A program made the translations under genes and the position numbers. Under the pieces are notes generated by a model. The model was not told where the DNA came from, ran no database searches, and saw only the letters and a list, made by a program, of their open reading frames with translations. A DNA stretch of 55,057 nucleotides, taken from assembly GCF_026652115.1 (NCBI RefSeq), contig NZ_JAPPSQ010000023.1, positions 1-55,057 on the forward strand, read 5' to 3'. Shown one piece after another: positions 34,063-43,054 of the stretch (its first letter is position 1; each line of letters begins with the position of its first letter). This DNA is from Algoriphagus sp. PAP.12. Lineage in GTDB: Bacteria; Bacteroidota; Bacteroidia; Cytophagales; Cyclobacteriaceae.

Positions 34063-35991
34063 ATGGACAAAGTCACGGAGGAATTAAAAAAAGGTCTGAA
34101 ACTTTTGAAACTGGAATGGCAGGAGGATTTGGCCCAGTACAAGAAGAAATTTTTGAATACTTCTCTGCAAGCAAAGAAAAAGGAAGGTATAACCTGGTAT
34201 CCTGTGCAAGTAAAAAAGTCCAAAATCGGAATGGGAGAGAGGTTGTTGGTGGAAATAGAAAAGTTAGACCATCATCAGGCTTCCTCTTTTCAATCTGGGA
34301 AATCAGTTTCTTTCTTTTCCAATCAAGAAGGCTACCTGTCTGCGGAATTTAGGGTCAATGGCGTGATCAATACTGTCAAAAAAGACATGATGGTAGTCAC
34401 ACTTCAAGCAGATGAATTGCCAGAATGGATGGAGGGAAGCAAGCTGGGAGTTGATTTACTGTTTGATGAGGCGAGCTACAGAGAAATGGAATATGCCTTG
34501 AAGCAAGTGATCAAAGGTGATACTCCTAGAATTAATGAATTCAAAGAGATCCTCTTGGGTGATCAGGCTCCAAAATTCAATTCCTTAGCTAGAATTGAAA
34601 AGGAGATCCTGAATTTTTCGCAGAATCAAGCCTGCCTGAAACTATCCGAAGCTCAAGACGTAGCCATCATACATGGACCTCCGGGGACAGGGAAAACCAC
34701 CACTTTGATTCAGGCGATCCTGGAAGCTGCGGAAGATAGGAAATCCATCCTAGTTTGTGCTCCAAGCAATGCGGCCGTTGACCTTTTGGTGGAAAAATTG
34801 ACTGATCAGGGAGTCTCTACACTTCGTCTCGGACATCCGGCAAGAGTGGAGGAAAAAATTCTTAATCAGACTTTGGACGCCAAAACTGTACAACATGACA
34901 GTTACAGAGATCTCAAAAAGCTTCGAAAAGAGATAGACCAGTACCTCAAACTGGCTAAGCAATTCAAAAGAAATTTTGGTAAAGAGGAAAGAAGACAGCG
35001 TCAATTGCTTTTTGATGAAGTTGGTAGAATTCGTGAGGCGGCCAGACATTTGGAGGAATACATTTCCTATGACATTTTTCAAAAGACGCAGGTCTTTGCC
35101 TGTACCTTGGTAGGAGCTTCTCATTTCCAGTTAAAAGGGATGACTTTTGATGTGGTATTCATTGATGAAGCCGCTCAAGGATTGGAGGCTGCTACTTGGA
35201 TTCCGATTTTGAAAGCTAAAAAAATCGTTTTTGCAGGAGACCACCTTCAACTTCCACCAACTATCAAATCTTACGAAGCTTCTCAATCTGGTTTGGCCGA
35301 GACACTGATGGAGAAAGTGATATCCAGAAAGCCTGAAGTAGCAGAATTGCTTCAAGTTCAATACCGGATGAAGTCTGAAATCATGGGCTTTTCCAATTCA
35401 TATTTCTACAAAGGAAAGCTGGAAGCAGCACCAAATACAGAAGATCACTTCTTCGAAAATGAGCCTGTTTTGGAATGGATCGATACCGCTGGTGCAGGGT
35501 ATACGGATAGACAGGAAGAGGATAGCTTAAGTACATTCAATCCAGAGGAAGGAGCTTTTTCCTCCCGCTATTTAGAGGATTTGATCAAGCGAATAGGAGT
35601 CGGGAAATTCAAGGAGAATAAATGGACCATTGGATTGATTGCCCCCTATTCGGCTCAAGTTCGATATTTGAGAAATCTGATTTTTGAGTCCTATGATTAT
35701 CCCAATTTGAGGGCTTTTTCAGATTTGGTCACTATTGATACGGTGGATGGGTTTCAGGGCCAGGAGCGAGATTTGATGCTGATTTCATTGACTCGATCCA
35801 ATGATCGGGGAGAGATTGGTTTCTTGGCAGATGAAAGACGAATGAATGTCGCCTTGACTCGAGCCAAACGAAAATTGGTTCTTGTAGGGGATAGCAGTAC
35901 GCTTGCGATCAATCCTTTTTTTGATTCCATCCTTCAATATTTTGAAGAGAATGGGGGATATAGAAGTGTGTGGGAGTTTATGGATTCTTAG
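34063..35991 (+). CDS. SF1 (UPF1/IGHMBP2-like) helicase
   Basis: 642 residues from the ATG at 34063, after an in-frame TTG at 34060. An N-terminal domain of about 170 residues (beta barrel like that of IGHMBP2) precedes the SF1B core: Walker A GPPGTGKTT near 204, FIDEAAQ near 366, QYRMKSEIMGF motif IV region, DTVDGFQGQERD motif V, and ALTRAKRKLVLVGD motif VI. Bacterial members are DNA/RNA helicases of unclear cellular role. The 3' end overlaps the small gene on the other strand by 14 bases. Confidence 0.92.
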   Translation: MDKVTEELKKGLKLLKLEWQEDLAQYKKKFLNTSLQAKKKEGITWYPVQVKKSKIGMGERLLVEIEKLDHHQASSFQSGKSVSFFSNQEGYLSAEFRVNGVINTVKKDMMVVTLQADELPEWMEGSKLGVDLLFDEASYREMEYALKQVIKGDTPRINEFKEILLGDQAPKFNSLARIEKEILNFSQNQACLKLSEAQDVAIIHGPPGTGKTTTLIQAILEAAEDRKSILVCAPSNAAVDLLVEKLTDQGVSTLRLGHPARVEEKILNQTLDAKTVQHDSYRDLKKLRKEIDQYLKLAKQFKRNFGKEERRQRQLLFDEVGRIREAARHLEEYISYDIFQKTQVFACTLVGASHFQLKGMTFDVVFIDEAAQGLEAATWIPILKAKKIVFAGDHLQLPPTIKSYEASQSGLAETLMEKVISRKPEVAELLQVQYRMKSEIMGFSNSYFYKGKLEAAPNTEDHFFENEPVLEWIDTAGAGYTDRQEEDSLSTFNPEEGAFSSRYLEDLIKRIGVGKFKENKWTIGLIAPYSAQVRYLRNLIFESYDYPNLRAFSDLVTIDTVDGFQGQERDLMLISLTRSNDRGEIGFLADERRMNVALTRAKRKLVLVGDSSTLAINPFFDSILQYFEENGGYRSVWEFMDS

Positions 35992-36103
35992 AATCTTTTT
36001 CATCCTGCGATTTCCCAGAAAGCTTATAAATCAAATAACCAATACCGATCACAAAGTGAAGCGCAACGATGCTGACGACGATAATGATTCCGGTATTGCT
36101 CAT
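35978..36103 (-). CDS. Small single-pass membrane protein (41 residues)
   Basis: An ATG on the minus strand at 36103 opens 41 codons: MSNTGIIIVVSIVALHF, then a hydrophobic run to about residue 26, and a charged tail ending KDSKNP. One membrane helix with an outside N-terminus is predicted. The start is 3 bases after the DUF4924 stop, as in an operon, and the frame has no interruption. The 3' end overlaps the convergent helicase gene. Family not known to me; small size makes the call moderate. Confidence 0.6.
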   Translation of the reverse strand: MSNTGIIIVVSIVALHFVIGIGYLIYKLSGKSQDEKDSKNP

Positions 36104-36106
36104 CGT

Positions 36107-36643
36107 TTAATTTCTGGATATGATTTCTTGCTGATAAACCAGATTGAGCAGGCTAAGTACTTCTCCAAAAGACTCTGCAGTTTTCAATTGCTCATCAGAA
36201 ACCTTTTTGCCTAAAAGTCTACAAAGTAATAATCCGTAAACCCCATTCAGGCAAATTTGGATTTCATTACCCAAGTCCTGTCCTTCAGCATCCATTACTA
36301 CCTGCATGATATGGGGCTTGGCTTTTTGATAAGTTTCGAAGTAAGTTTTATCTGTTTTTAGGAGTTGCCAATGGATTTTTGAAAGTTCATCTACCAGTTT
36401 ACGAGTTTCCTCCAAATGACCTTTTTCAAGAATTCCTTCTTGTTCCATTTTAGTTTTGATTTCTTCAAACCAAGAAGAAATCTCTGATTTTTCCAGATCT
36501 TCTACAGGGTAATGAGAAACTACATACTGATTAATTTCTTCCAGATTTCCTTGATAAGATCGAATCAAATCTTCCATCTGGTAGAGATAGAGGATGTATT
36601 CTGCAATATTGTTAAGCTTCTTTTTGGCAGCGATTGACTTCAT
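36107..36643 (-). CDS. DUF4924 family protein
   Basis: 178 residues, all helical, soluble. The N-terminal KKLNNIAEYILYLYQMEDLIRS and the C-terminal GVYGLLLCRLLGKKVSDEQ are typical of DUF4924, a Bacteroidota protein of unknown function. Followed 3 bases later by the 41-residue membrane protein gene. Confidence 0.85.
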   Translation of the reverse strand: MKSIAAKKKLNNIAEYILYLYQMEDLIRSYQGNLEEINQYVVSHYPVEDLEKSEISSWFEEIKTKMEQEGILEKGHLEETRKLVDELSKIHWQLLKTDKTYFETYQKAKPHIMQVVMDAEGQDLGNEIQICLNGVYGLLLCRLLGKKVSDEQLKTAESFGEVLSLLNLVYQQEIISRN

Positions 36644-36686
36644 AGTTCTCTAAATGTGCTGCAAAGGTAAAAAACATAAAATAAAT

Positions 36687-36711
36687 GGGAGTCTCGAATT
36701 TGAAGACTCCC
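36687..36711 (-). terminator. Terminator of the RND efflux operon
   Basis: GGGAGTCT (36687-36694) and AGACTCCC (36704-36711) with a 9-base loop. On the minus strand a T-rich tail follows. It begins 8 bases after the stop of the outer-membrane gene. Confidence 0.8.
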
Positions 36712-36718
36712 TTATCTC

Positions 36719-38212
36719 TTATTGTTCGGTAGATTCTGTTTCCACCGACTCCTCTCTCCAACCACCTCCTAAACTCCTATACAATTCGACTTTGGCTAAT
36801 GCCAGTTGCATTTTCAGCTGGACTACTTCCAATTGGTTTTGAAGCGCATCTTCCTGAGCATTGATGATCTCCAGGTAGTTGGCAAATCCGCTTTCAAAAA
36901 GCAAAAACGCATTAGTCATACCTTTGGTAGTGGTTCGCATCCGGGTCTGAGCTATTTCGTATTCCTCCTGAAGCTTTTCCATATTCACCAAAGCATCTGA
37001 AACCTCTGTTACAGCCGTATTCACTTTTTCTCTAAAATCCAGCTCGGCAATTTCGCGTTGTTTGATGGCGATTTGATGATTGGTTTTTAGTTTTCTGTTT
37101 TGGAAAATAGGTTGGAATAAGGCCCCGTTCAAAAGTGCAAATCCAGACCCAATAGGATCCAATACTGTTCCCATGCTCATAGAATTCAATCCCATCCCGG
37201 CACTGATAGTCAATGAAGGATATTTCATAGCTTGTGCAATTCCAACTCTGGCATTGCTGGCAATGAGATTGTATTCCGAGGCCATAACATCCGGCCTGTT
37301 TTGAATCAATTCAAGAGGTACACCGGTACTATAGCTATTGCTCAAAACCAAATCTTCTAGGACCCCGCTCATTTCAATATTTCCGGGAATCTTTCCTAAA
37401 AGATTGTTGAGTCTGTTTTCCTGAAGTGTATAAGCCTTTTCCAATTGTGGAATCAAAGCTTTGGCACGAAGCATTTGAGATTCTGTTTGCTGAATCGCCA
37501 AAGCAGTATTTTCACCTGCATCGTATTGAAGCTTGACGATTTTCAATGTGTTTTGACTCAATGCATAGTTTCTCTCTGCCACAGTTAGCTGGGACTTTAG
37601 CATCAGCATATTAAAATAAGTGCTTGCAATCTCCGAAACAATGGCTGTTTGCAGGGCTTTTTGAAATTCTTGAGTTTGAAGGTACTTAGCCAATGCAGCA
37701 TCTTTTTGCCAGGCCAATTTGCCCCATACATCCAATTCCCAACTGGTTTGGAGAGAAACTGCATAGGCTAAATTCTCAGTATAAAGTGTTGTCGGCACCC
37801 CATCTGGATGGTTTCTTCTAGATCGGTTGGAGCCATAGTTGTTGAAATTTTCTGAATAGTACTCCCTTCGGAAAGATCCAGGTGTTGCCCCTAAACTAGG
37901 GAGGAAATTTGCTTTAGATTGAAGAAAACTTTCCTTGGATATTTCTATCTGCTTTGCAGCTTTCTGCAAATCAAAATTATGGTCCAGTGCCTCTTCGATC
38001 AATGAATTCAAGGTAGAGTCTTTGAAAAACTCAGACCAGCTGATAGAAGCAATTTGTTTTTCCCCAACAAAAATGCTGTCCTGGATTTTTTCACCCCCAT
38101 AAAATCCATCAGGAATATCAGTTTCGGGACGAGTATAGCTTTCCCCGACTTTGCAGCTGGTTGCTAGCCCCAAAACCAAAAAGAAAGGGATAATATATCT
38201 GATCATTTTCAT
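36719..38212 (-). CDS. RND efflux outer membrane channel (NodT/OprM type)
   Basis: 497 residues. Lipoprotein signal ending GLATSC (Cys20), two outer-membrane-efflux (TolC-like) repeats, ATSCKVGESYTRP N-terminus and GVPLELIQNRPDV, a standard motif of the NodT family. Forms the exit duct of the tripartite pump made with the two genes upstream. The start overlaps the permease stop by 4 bases. Confidence 0.93.
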   Translation of the reverse strand: MKMIRYIIPFFLVLGLATSCKVGESYTRPETDIPDGFYGGEKIQDSIFVGEKQIASISWSEFFKDSTLNSLIEEALDHNFDLQKAAKQIEISKESFLQSKANFLPSLGATPGSFRREYYSENFNNYGSNRSRRNHPDGVPTTLYTENLAYAVSLQTSWELDVWGKLAWQKDAALAKYLQTQEFQKALQTAIVSEIASTYFNMLMLKSQLTVAERNYALSQNTLKIVKLQYDAGENTALAIQQTESQMLRAKALIPQLEKAYTLQENRLNNLLGKIPGNIEMSGVLEDLVLSNSYSTGVPLELIQNRPDVMASEYNLIASNARVGIAQAMKYPSLTISAGMGLNSMSMGTVLDPIGSGFALLNGALFQPIFQNRKLKTNHQIAIKQREIAELDFREKVNTAVTEVSDALVNMEKLQEEYEIAQTRMRTTTKGMTNAFLLFESGFANYLEIINAQEDALQNQLEVVQLKMQLALAKVELYRSLGGGWREESVETESTEQ

Positions 38213-41200
38213 GATTTGTTTGAATCTTTTGTGATACTAAGCGCAAATCGATCCTGCAGATCTTGGAATAGATAAGCCAAAACCGGAATAAAGATGAGAC
38301 CAAGAGAAATACCGAAAATCATTCCTCCAGCAGTACCAATACTGACTGACTTGGTCCCTTCAGCAGAAGAACCTACAGAAAACATCAATGGAACCAATCC
38401 GGCTGTAAAAGCAAAAGAGGTCATCATGATAGGACGAAGTCTTTGCTCACAAGCTTGTAGTACAGAATCAAGAATATTCAATCCTGCCCTTCTTTTTTGG
38501 GCCACAAATTCCACTATCAGAATGGCGTTTTTGGCCAGCAAACCGATGAGCATAATCAATCCGACTTGTACATAGATGTTATTGTCCATTCCTACAAGAT
38601 TGATGGAAACAAAAATCCCAAGAATCCCTGCAGGAAGTGAAAGAATCACTGCCATTGGCAGCCAGAAACTTTCGTATTGGGCTGCCAAAATGAAAAAAGT
38701 CAAGATGATACTGATGATAAATATCAAGGTGGTGTCGGAGCCTGACTTTTTCTCCTCCAAACTCATTCCGGTCCATTCAAATCCAAGGTTTGCAGGAAGT
38801 TTTTGTTCACTCAAATCCTCAATCACCTTCATGACATCTCCGGTGCTATAGCCTTTTGCCGGAGTAATATTTATTCTGGCAGCATTGTAAAGATTGTATC
38901 TGAAAACTGTTTCAGGACCGTAAGTCGGTTCAAGTTTGACAAATGAGGTCAAAGGAACCATCTCACCTTTTTTGTTTTTGACCATGATGGAATTGATGGC
39001 CTCCGGATTCTCTCGATACTCAATATCAGACTGCATATAGACCATGTATTGACGGGTAAATCGGTTGAAATCTCCTACTCGGGTTCTACCAAAATTGGAC
39101 TGGATGGTAAACATCATGTCTTTGACAGAAACGCCTAAGGCTTTGGCCTTTTCATAGTCGATATCAATTTTGTATTGAGGGAAATTGGTATTGTAAGAGG
39201 TAAAGGCTTTCTCGATTGCTTTTTGCCTGCTCAATTCAGCGATAAATTCATTGACCAAAACACCAAACTCGGCTAAATCCCCATCCGAATAATCCTGAAG
39301 TACAATCTGAACCCCATCGAAATTCCCGAAACCTTGAATGGTTGGGCGTGGATACATGTTGATTTTTGGCTCGTTTAAAACCGAAAGCTTTTCGGTCAAA
39401 TGCTTCACGACATCATTGAGGGCTGAAATGTCTCCTCTTTCTGAAACGGTCTTCAATTTGATATAGCCCAAACCTGTGGAAGCACTTTCTGAATCATCCA
39501 CAATGTTATAACCTGAAACTGTATTGACACTGGCAACCGCCTGCTCTAAATGCAAAAGTGAATCAGCCTCCCGTAATAATTGGTTAGTTCTGTGAAGGGA
39601 TGATCCTTCTGGCATCGTCAAGGAGAAAATCAAGAAGTTGTCATCCTCTGTTGGGATAAATCCTTTTGGAGTCGTGGAGGCCATAAAATAGGTGCCTGCA
39701 CAAACCAATGCCAATCCTCCCAAAGTCAACCATTTTCTGCTGATGGCCCATTTGACGATTCCCAGATACCAGTTTGTGAATCGATCGAATACCGTGTCAA
39801 ATTTCTTTAAGCCTTTTCCTTTGATGGTTTTTAGTTTGTCGGCGGGTTTGGAGTTTTTGACCTTTTTCCAAAGGTTTTCATCTTCTACTTCTTCAGATTC
39901 ATTTTTCTTCTTTTTACCTAAAATCAAAGCGCTCAAAACAGGAACCAGTGTCAAGGCATTGATCGCTGAAATCAAGACTGCGAAAATGATGGTAAAAGCG
40001 AACTCTTTGTAAAACACACCCACTGGTCCATCCAAGAATCCTGCAGGAAGGAAAACAGCTGCAATTACAATGGTAATTGAAATAATAGCTCCTGTGATTT
40101 CGGAAAGAGCGGTATTTACTGCATCCAAAACCTTTAGGCCTTGGTCATGCATCTTTTCATAAATAGCCTCGATGACCACAATGGCGTCATCGACCACGAT
40201 CCCGATGGCGAGTACGATGGAGAACATACTCAGTACGTTCATAGTCGCTCCGATGAGCTGAAGGAAAAAGAAAGTTCCGACCAATGAAACCGGGATTGAA
40301 ATCGCTGTAATGATAGTGGCCCGGAAGTCTTGAAGAAAGATGAAAACCACCAAAAATACCAAAATAAAAGCCTCAATTAAGGTCTTCTGAACGTGGTGCA
40401 TGGACTCATCGATCTGATCACGGACAGAGTAAGAAATATTGTATTTCATCCCCTCTGGAAATGCCTTGGCTTGATCTTCCATGATTTCACGCACCGCCTT
40501 GTCAATTTCTACTGCATTTGCACCTTGCTGCTGCACGATATCGATGGTTACAGCAGATTTACCATCCAATTTGTTTTCACTAGCATAGTTGGATGCTCCA
40601 AACTCCAATCTGGCTACATCTTTCAATTTCAATTGAGCACCATCCTCTTCAGTTTTGATGACCAGATTTTCATATTCTTCCGGCTCACTGAATCGGCCGT
40701 TATGCTTCAAAACAATTTCAAAAACTTCCTCAGAATTTTCACCGAATCTACCTGGCGCCGCTTCAAAACTTTGATCTCTAACCTCGGTGTAAACTTCCCT
40801 AGGAGTCAAGCCATAGAGAGCCAACTTTTCAGGATTCAGCCAGATTCTCATGGCGTAGTCTCTGGATCTTAGAATTGATGCTTCGGCAATTCCTCCGACA
40901 CGCTTCAATTCTCTTCGGATTTTCATCCGAGTATAGGCATTTAAAAAAGTCTCGTCGTAGGTGTCATCTTCGCTATAAATATTGATGGTCATCAAAGAAC
41001 CTTTCAGCCTTTTTAAAACCACAATCCCTGCTTCGCGAACCTCTGCAGGGATTTGTTCCATTACTTTTGAAATCCTATTCTGAATCTCCACTGCAGCCAC
41101 ATTTGGATCGGTTCCCGGTTCGAAATACACCGTGGATCGCCCTCGACCCGAATTGGTCGCTGTAGAGTTGACATAGCTCATATTTTCAGCCCCATTGATC

Positions 41201-41403
41201 GCTTCCTCCAAAGGGAGAAGAACTGACTTGGCAACAGTTTCTGCATTGGCACCAGGGTAGTACACCTGGACACTGACACTTGGGGGAGCAATTTCAGGGA
41301 AACGTTCCACCGGTAGTACATTCATACTTGCAGCACCAGCCAAGACCAAGAGGATGGAAATTACCAATGCCAGGACTGGACGTTTAATAATGTTTTTTAT
41401 CAT
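38209..41403 (-). CDS. RND multidrug efflux permease (HAE1 family)
   Basis: 1064 residues, usual AcrB size. Twelve membrane helices in two groups; the proton relay aspartates lie in GIVVDDAIVVIEA near 402 and the matching lysine in GLLAKNAILIVEF near 953. Large periplasmic loops follow TM1 and TM7. A lysine/glutamate-rich cytoplasmic insertion sits near 500-530, somewhat longer than in AcrB. Pumps hydrophobic compounds from the periplasm or inner membrane. Confidence 0.95.
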   Translation of the reverse strand: MIKNIIKRPVLALVISILLVLAGAASMNVLPVERFPEIAPPSVSVQVYYPGANAETVAKSVLLPLEEAINGAENMSYVNSTATNSGRGRSTVYFEPGTDPNVAAVEIQNRISKVMEQIPAEVREAGIVVLKRLKGSLMTINIYSEDDTYDETFLNAYTRMKIRRELKRVGGIAEASILRSRDYAMRIWLNPEKLALYGLTPREVYTEVRDQSFEAAPGRFGENSEEVFEIVLKHNGRFSEPEEYENLVIKTEEDGAQLKLKDVARLEFGASNYASENKLDGKSAVTIDIVQQQGANAVEIDKAVREIMEDQAKAFPEGMKYNISYSVRDQIDESMHHVQKTLIEAFILVFLVVFIFLQDFRATIITAISIPVSLVGTFFFLQLIGATMNVLSMFSIVLAIGIVVDDAIVVIEAIYEKMHDQGLKVLDAVNTALSEITGAIISITIVIAAVFLPAGFLDGPVGVFYKEFAFTIIFAVLISAINALTLVPVLSALILGKKKKNESEEVEDENLWKKVKNSKPADKLKTIKGKGLKKFDTVFDRFTNWYLGIVKWAISRKWLTLGGLALVCAGTYFMASTTPKGFIPTEDDNFLIFSLTMPEGSSLHRTNQLLREADSLLHLEQAVASVNTVSGYNIVDDSESASTGLGYIKLKTVSERGDISALNDVVKHLTEKLSVLNEPKINMYPRPTIQGFGNFDGVQIVLQDYSDGDLAEFGVLVNEFIAELSRQKAIEKAFTSYNTNFPQYKIDIDYEKAKALGVSVKDMMFTIQSNFGRTRVGDFNRFTRQYMVYMQSDIEYRENPEAINSIMVKNKKGEMVPLTSFVKLEPTYGPETVFRYNLYNAARINITPAKGYSTGDVMKVIEDLSEQKLPANLGFEWTGMSLEEKKSGSDTTLIFIISIILTFFILAAQYESFWLPMAVILSLPAGILGIFVSINLVGMDNNIYVQVGLIMLIGLLAKNAILIVEFVAQKRRAGLNILDSVLQACEQRLRPIMMTSFAFTAGLVPLMFSVGSSAEGTKSVSIGTAGGMIFGISLGLIFIPVLAYLFQDLQDRFALSITKDSNKS

Positions 41404-41534
41404 GGCTGAATCAGCTTTTCAGTTTGAATTTTCAGGAATGACAATGGCTTCCCATTCTCCCTCAAAAGGGAGTCAATTCATTGGAAATAATAGTGAGTAA
41501 AAGGTCTGGAAACCTTAGTGACCAGTGATGGTAA

Positions 41535-42689
41535 TTAGTTTTGAGAAAGAAGATGTCCTTGTTCCAAAGGTTTGATTTTTATCCCTTCAGATATTTTCTC
41601 AAGTCCGGAAATAACGATTCTATCATCTTCATTGAGACTTTTTCCACTGACAATAAACTGATTGCCTGTGCGACCTTCAATAGTGATTTCCTTTCTTTCT
41701 ACTGTGTTATCGGGTTTCAAAAGGAAAACAAATCGCTTGTCCTGAATGGAAGTGGTAGCACTCTGCGGCACCAAAATCGCATTCGGGTAAATTTGCTCCA
41801 TCAGGATTTTTCCAGTGTTTCCTGTTCTTAAAAGTGTGTCTGGATTTTGGAAATGAGCTCTTAAGGTTATGGATCCTGTTGACCGGTTGATCTGTCCTGA
41901 GTTGGCATCGATTGTTCCAACATTGTTATAAATGCTTCCATCCGCAAGAACCAATTTTACATCAGGATTCATTTTCTTGGAAGTGGAATCCTTCTTCATT
42001 CGCTCGTAATAGAGATAATCGGATTCACTCATTGAGAAATAAACATAAATCTCATGAACGTTGGAAAGAACAGTCAAAGGCTCTCCGTCAGTTTTCTTTA
42101 CCAGGTTTCCGATTGATTTGGGGATTCTTCCCATCAATCCGTCAACAGGAGCTTTTATAGTAGTGAAAGCCAAATTAATTCTCATATTGGCGGCTTCAGC
42201 TTCTGCCTTTGCCAATGAAGACTGAGCGACTTCATAATCAGCCAAGGTTGTCTCCATTCTGACTTCAGAGATTACCTCGTTTTCAATCAAAGGCTTTAAT
42301 CGATCTATTTCTGTTTGAGCTTTTCTGAGTTTGGCTTTTTCCAGATCCACATTTGCCTGAGCATTTTTCAAATCCTCTACATAGGGCTGGCTGTTGATTT
42401 TGAATAAGGGTTGCCCTTTTTTGACATATTGTCCCTCATCTACATAGATTTCTTCCAAAACGCCATCCACCTGAGGTCGGATTTGCACGTTTTCTACTCC
42501 TTCTATGGAGCCCAGGTATTTGAATTCCAAAGCGGCAGATTCTTTTTTCAAAGTCAAAACCGGCAATGGAATGCCTTCATCTTCTGCCACCTCTTCCTCG
42601 CATCCTGTAAATCCGATTGTGGTAATAGCCAAAAGCATATATCCTGAAATAGCTTTTAAGCGTTGGTTTAGTAACGTTCTCTTTTTCAT
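41535..42689 (-). CDS. RND efflux periplasmic adaptor
   Basis: 384 residues. Lipoprotein signal ending GFTGC (Cys30), barrel-sandwich (lipoyl-like) halves near 65-85 and 190-215, a helical hairpin near 95-185 rich in Ala/Glu, and a beta-barrel. Standard AcrA/MexA class. First gene of the pump operon; 131 bases separate it from the permease, holding a small hairpin (41457-41472) and no gene. Confidence 0.93.
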   Translation of the reverse strand: MKKRTLLNQRLKAISGYMLLAITTIGFTGCEEEVAEDEGIPLPVLTLKKESAALEFKYLGSIEGVENVQIRPQVDGVLEEIYVDEGQYVKKGQPLFKINSQPYVEDLKNAQANVDLEKAKLRKAQTEIDRLKPLIENEVISEVRMETTLADYEVAQSSLAKAEAEAANMRINLAFTTIKAPVDGLMGRIPKSIGNLVKKTDGEPLTVLSNVHEIYVYFSMSESDYLYYERMKKDSTSKKMNPDVKLVLADGSIYNNVGTIDANSGQINRSTGSITLRAHFQNPDTLLRTGNTGKILMEQIYPNAILVPQSATTSIQDKRFVFLLKPDNTVERKEITIEGRTGNQFIVSGKSLNEDDRIVISGLEKISEGIKIKPLEQGHLLSQN

Positions 42690-43048
42690 GAGTGTGATTG
42701 GTTGTTCTGAATAAATCCAGAATTATGCTAGCCAAGTGAAATAATCATACCACGGGATGTGTAACTCTTAATTAACTTTAATTCAATCGATTGCGGTCAA
42801 TTTTTTCTCTTTTTAAAAGTTGGTGGATTTTAATAATTGAGTAGGGTTGTGGAGAAATTCCCCATTTTTAAGAGGTTTTAAGTACACATACAATGGGATA
42901 TTCCCCACATTTTGATGCTAATAAATCCATTTAGGGTCTATTGAAAAGAGGAAAATCGATAACCTTTTGATGGATTATTTCCTGTTTCAACAATGCATTT
43001 AAAAAACAAGGAGACAGAACCTTAATTTTTACTACTTTTGCGGCACGA
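42690..43048. other. Intergenic region between the efflux operon and lepA
   Basis: 359 AT-rich bases between divergent genes. The only clear element is the lepA -7 box at 43033-43040. Two similar stretches, ATTCCCCATTTTT and ATTCCCCACATTTT, lie near 42856-42915. No coding sequence or RNA gene recognised; a TetR or other local regulator of the pump is not encoded here. Confidence 0.5.
43033..43040 (+). promoter_or_regulatory. -7 element of lepA
   Basis: TACTTTTG, a perfect TAnnTTTG match, ends 14 bases before the ATG at 43055, so the leader would be very short. Confidence 0.5.
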
Positions 43049-43054
43049 ATGCTT

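Noticed and set aside
40393..40872. 159-codon open frame antisense to the RND permease
   Set aside because: Phe/Ile-rich, no recognisable domain; opposite a conserved gene.
41457..41472. Six-pair hairpin between the efflux adaptor and permease genes
   Set aside because: Short, lacks a T run on the minus strand, and the two genes belong to one pump, so I do not call it a terminator.
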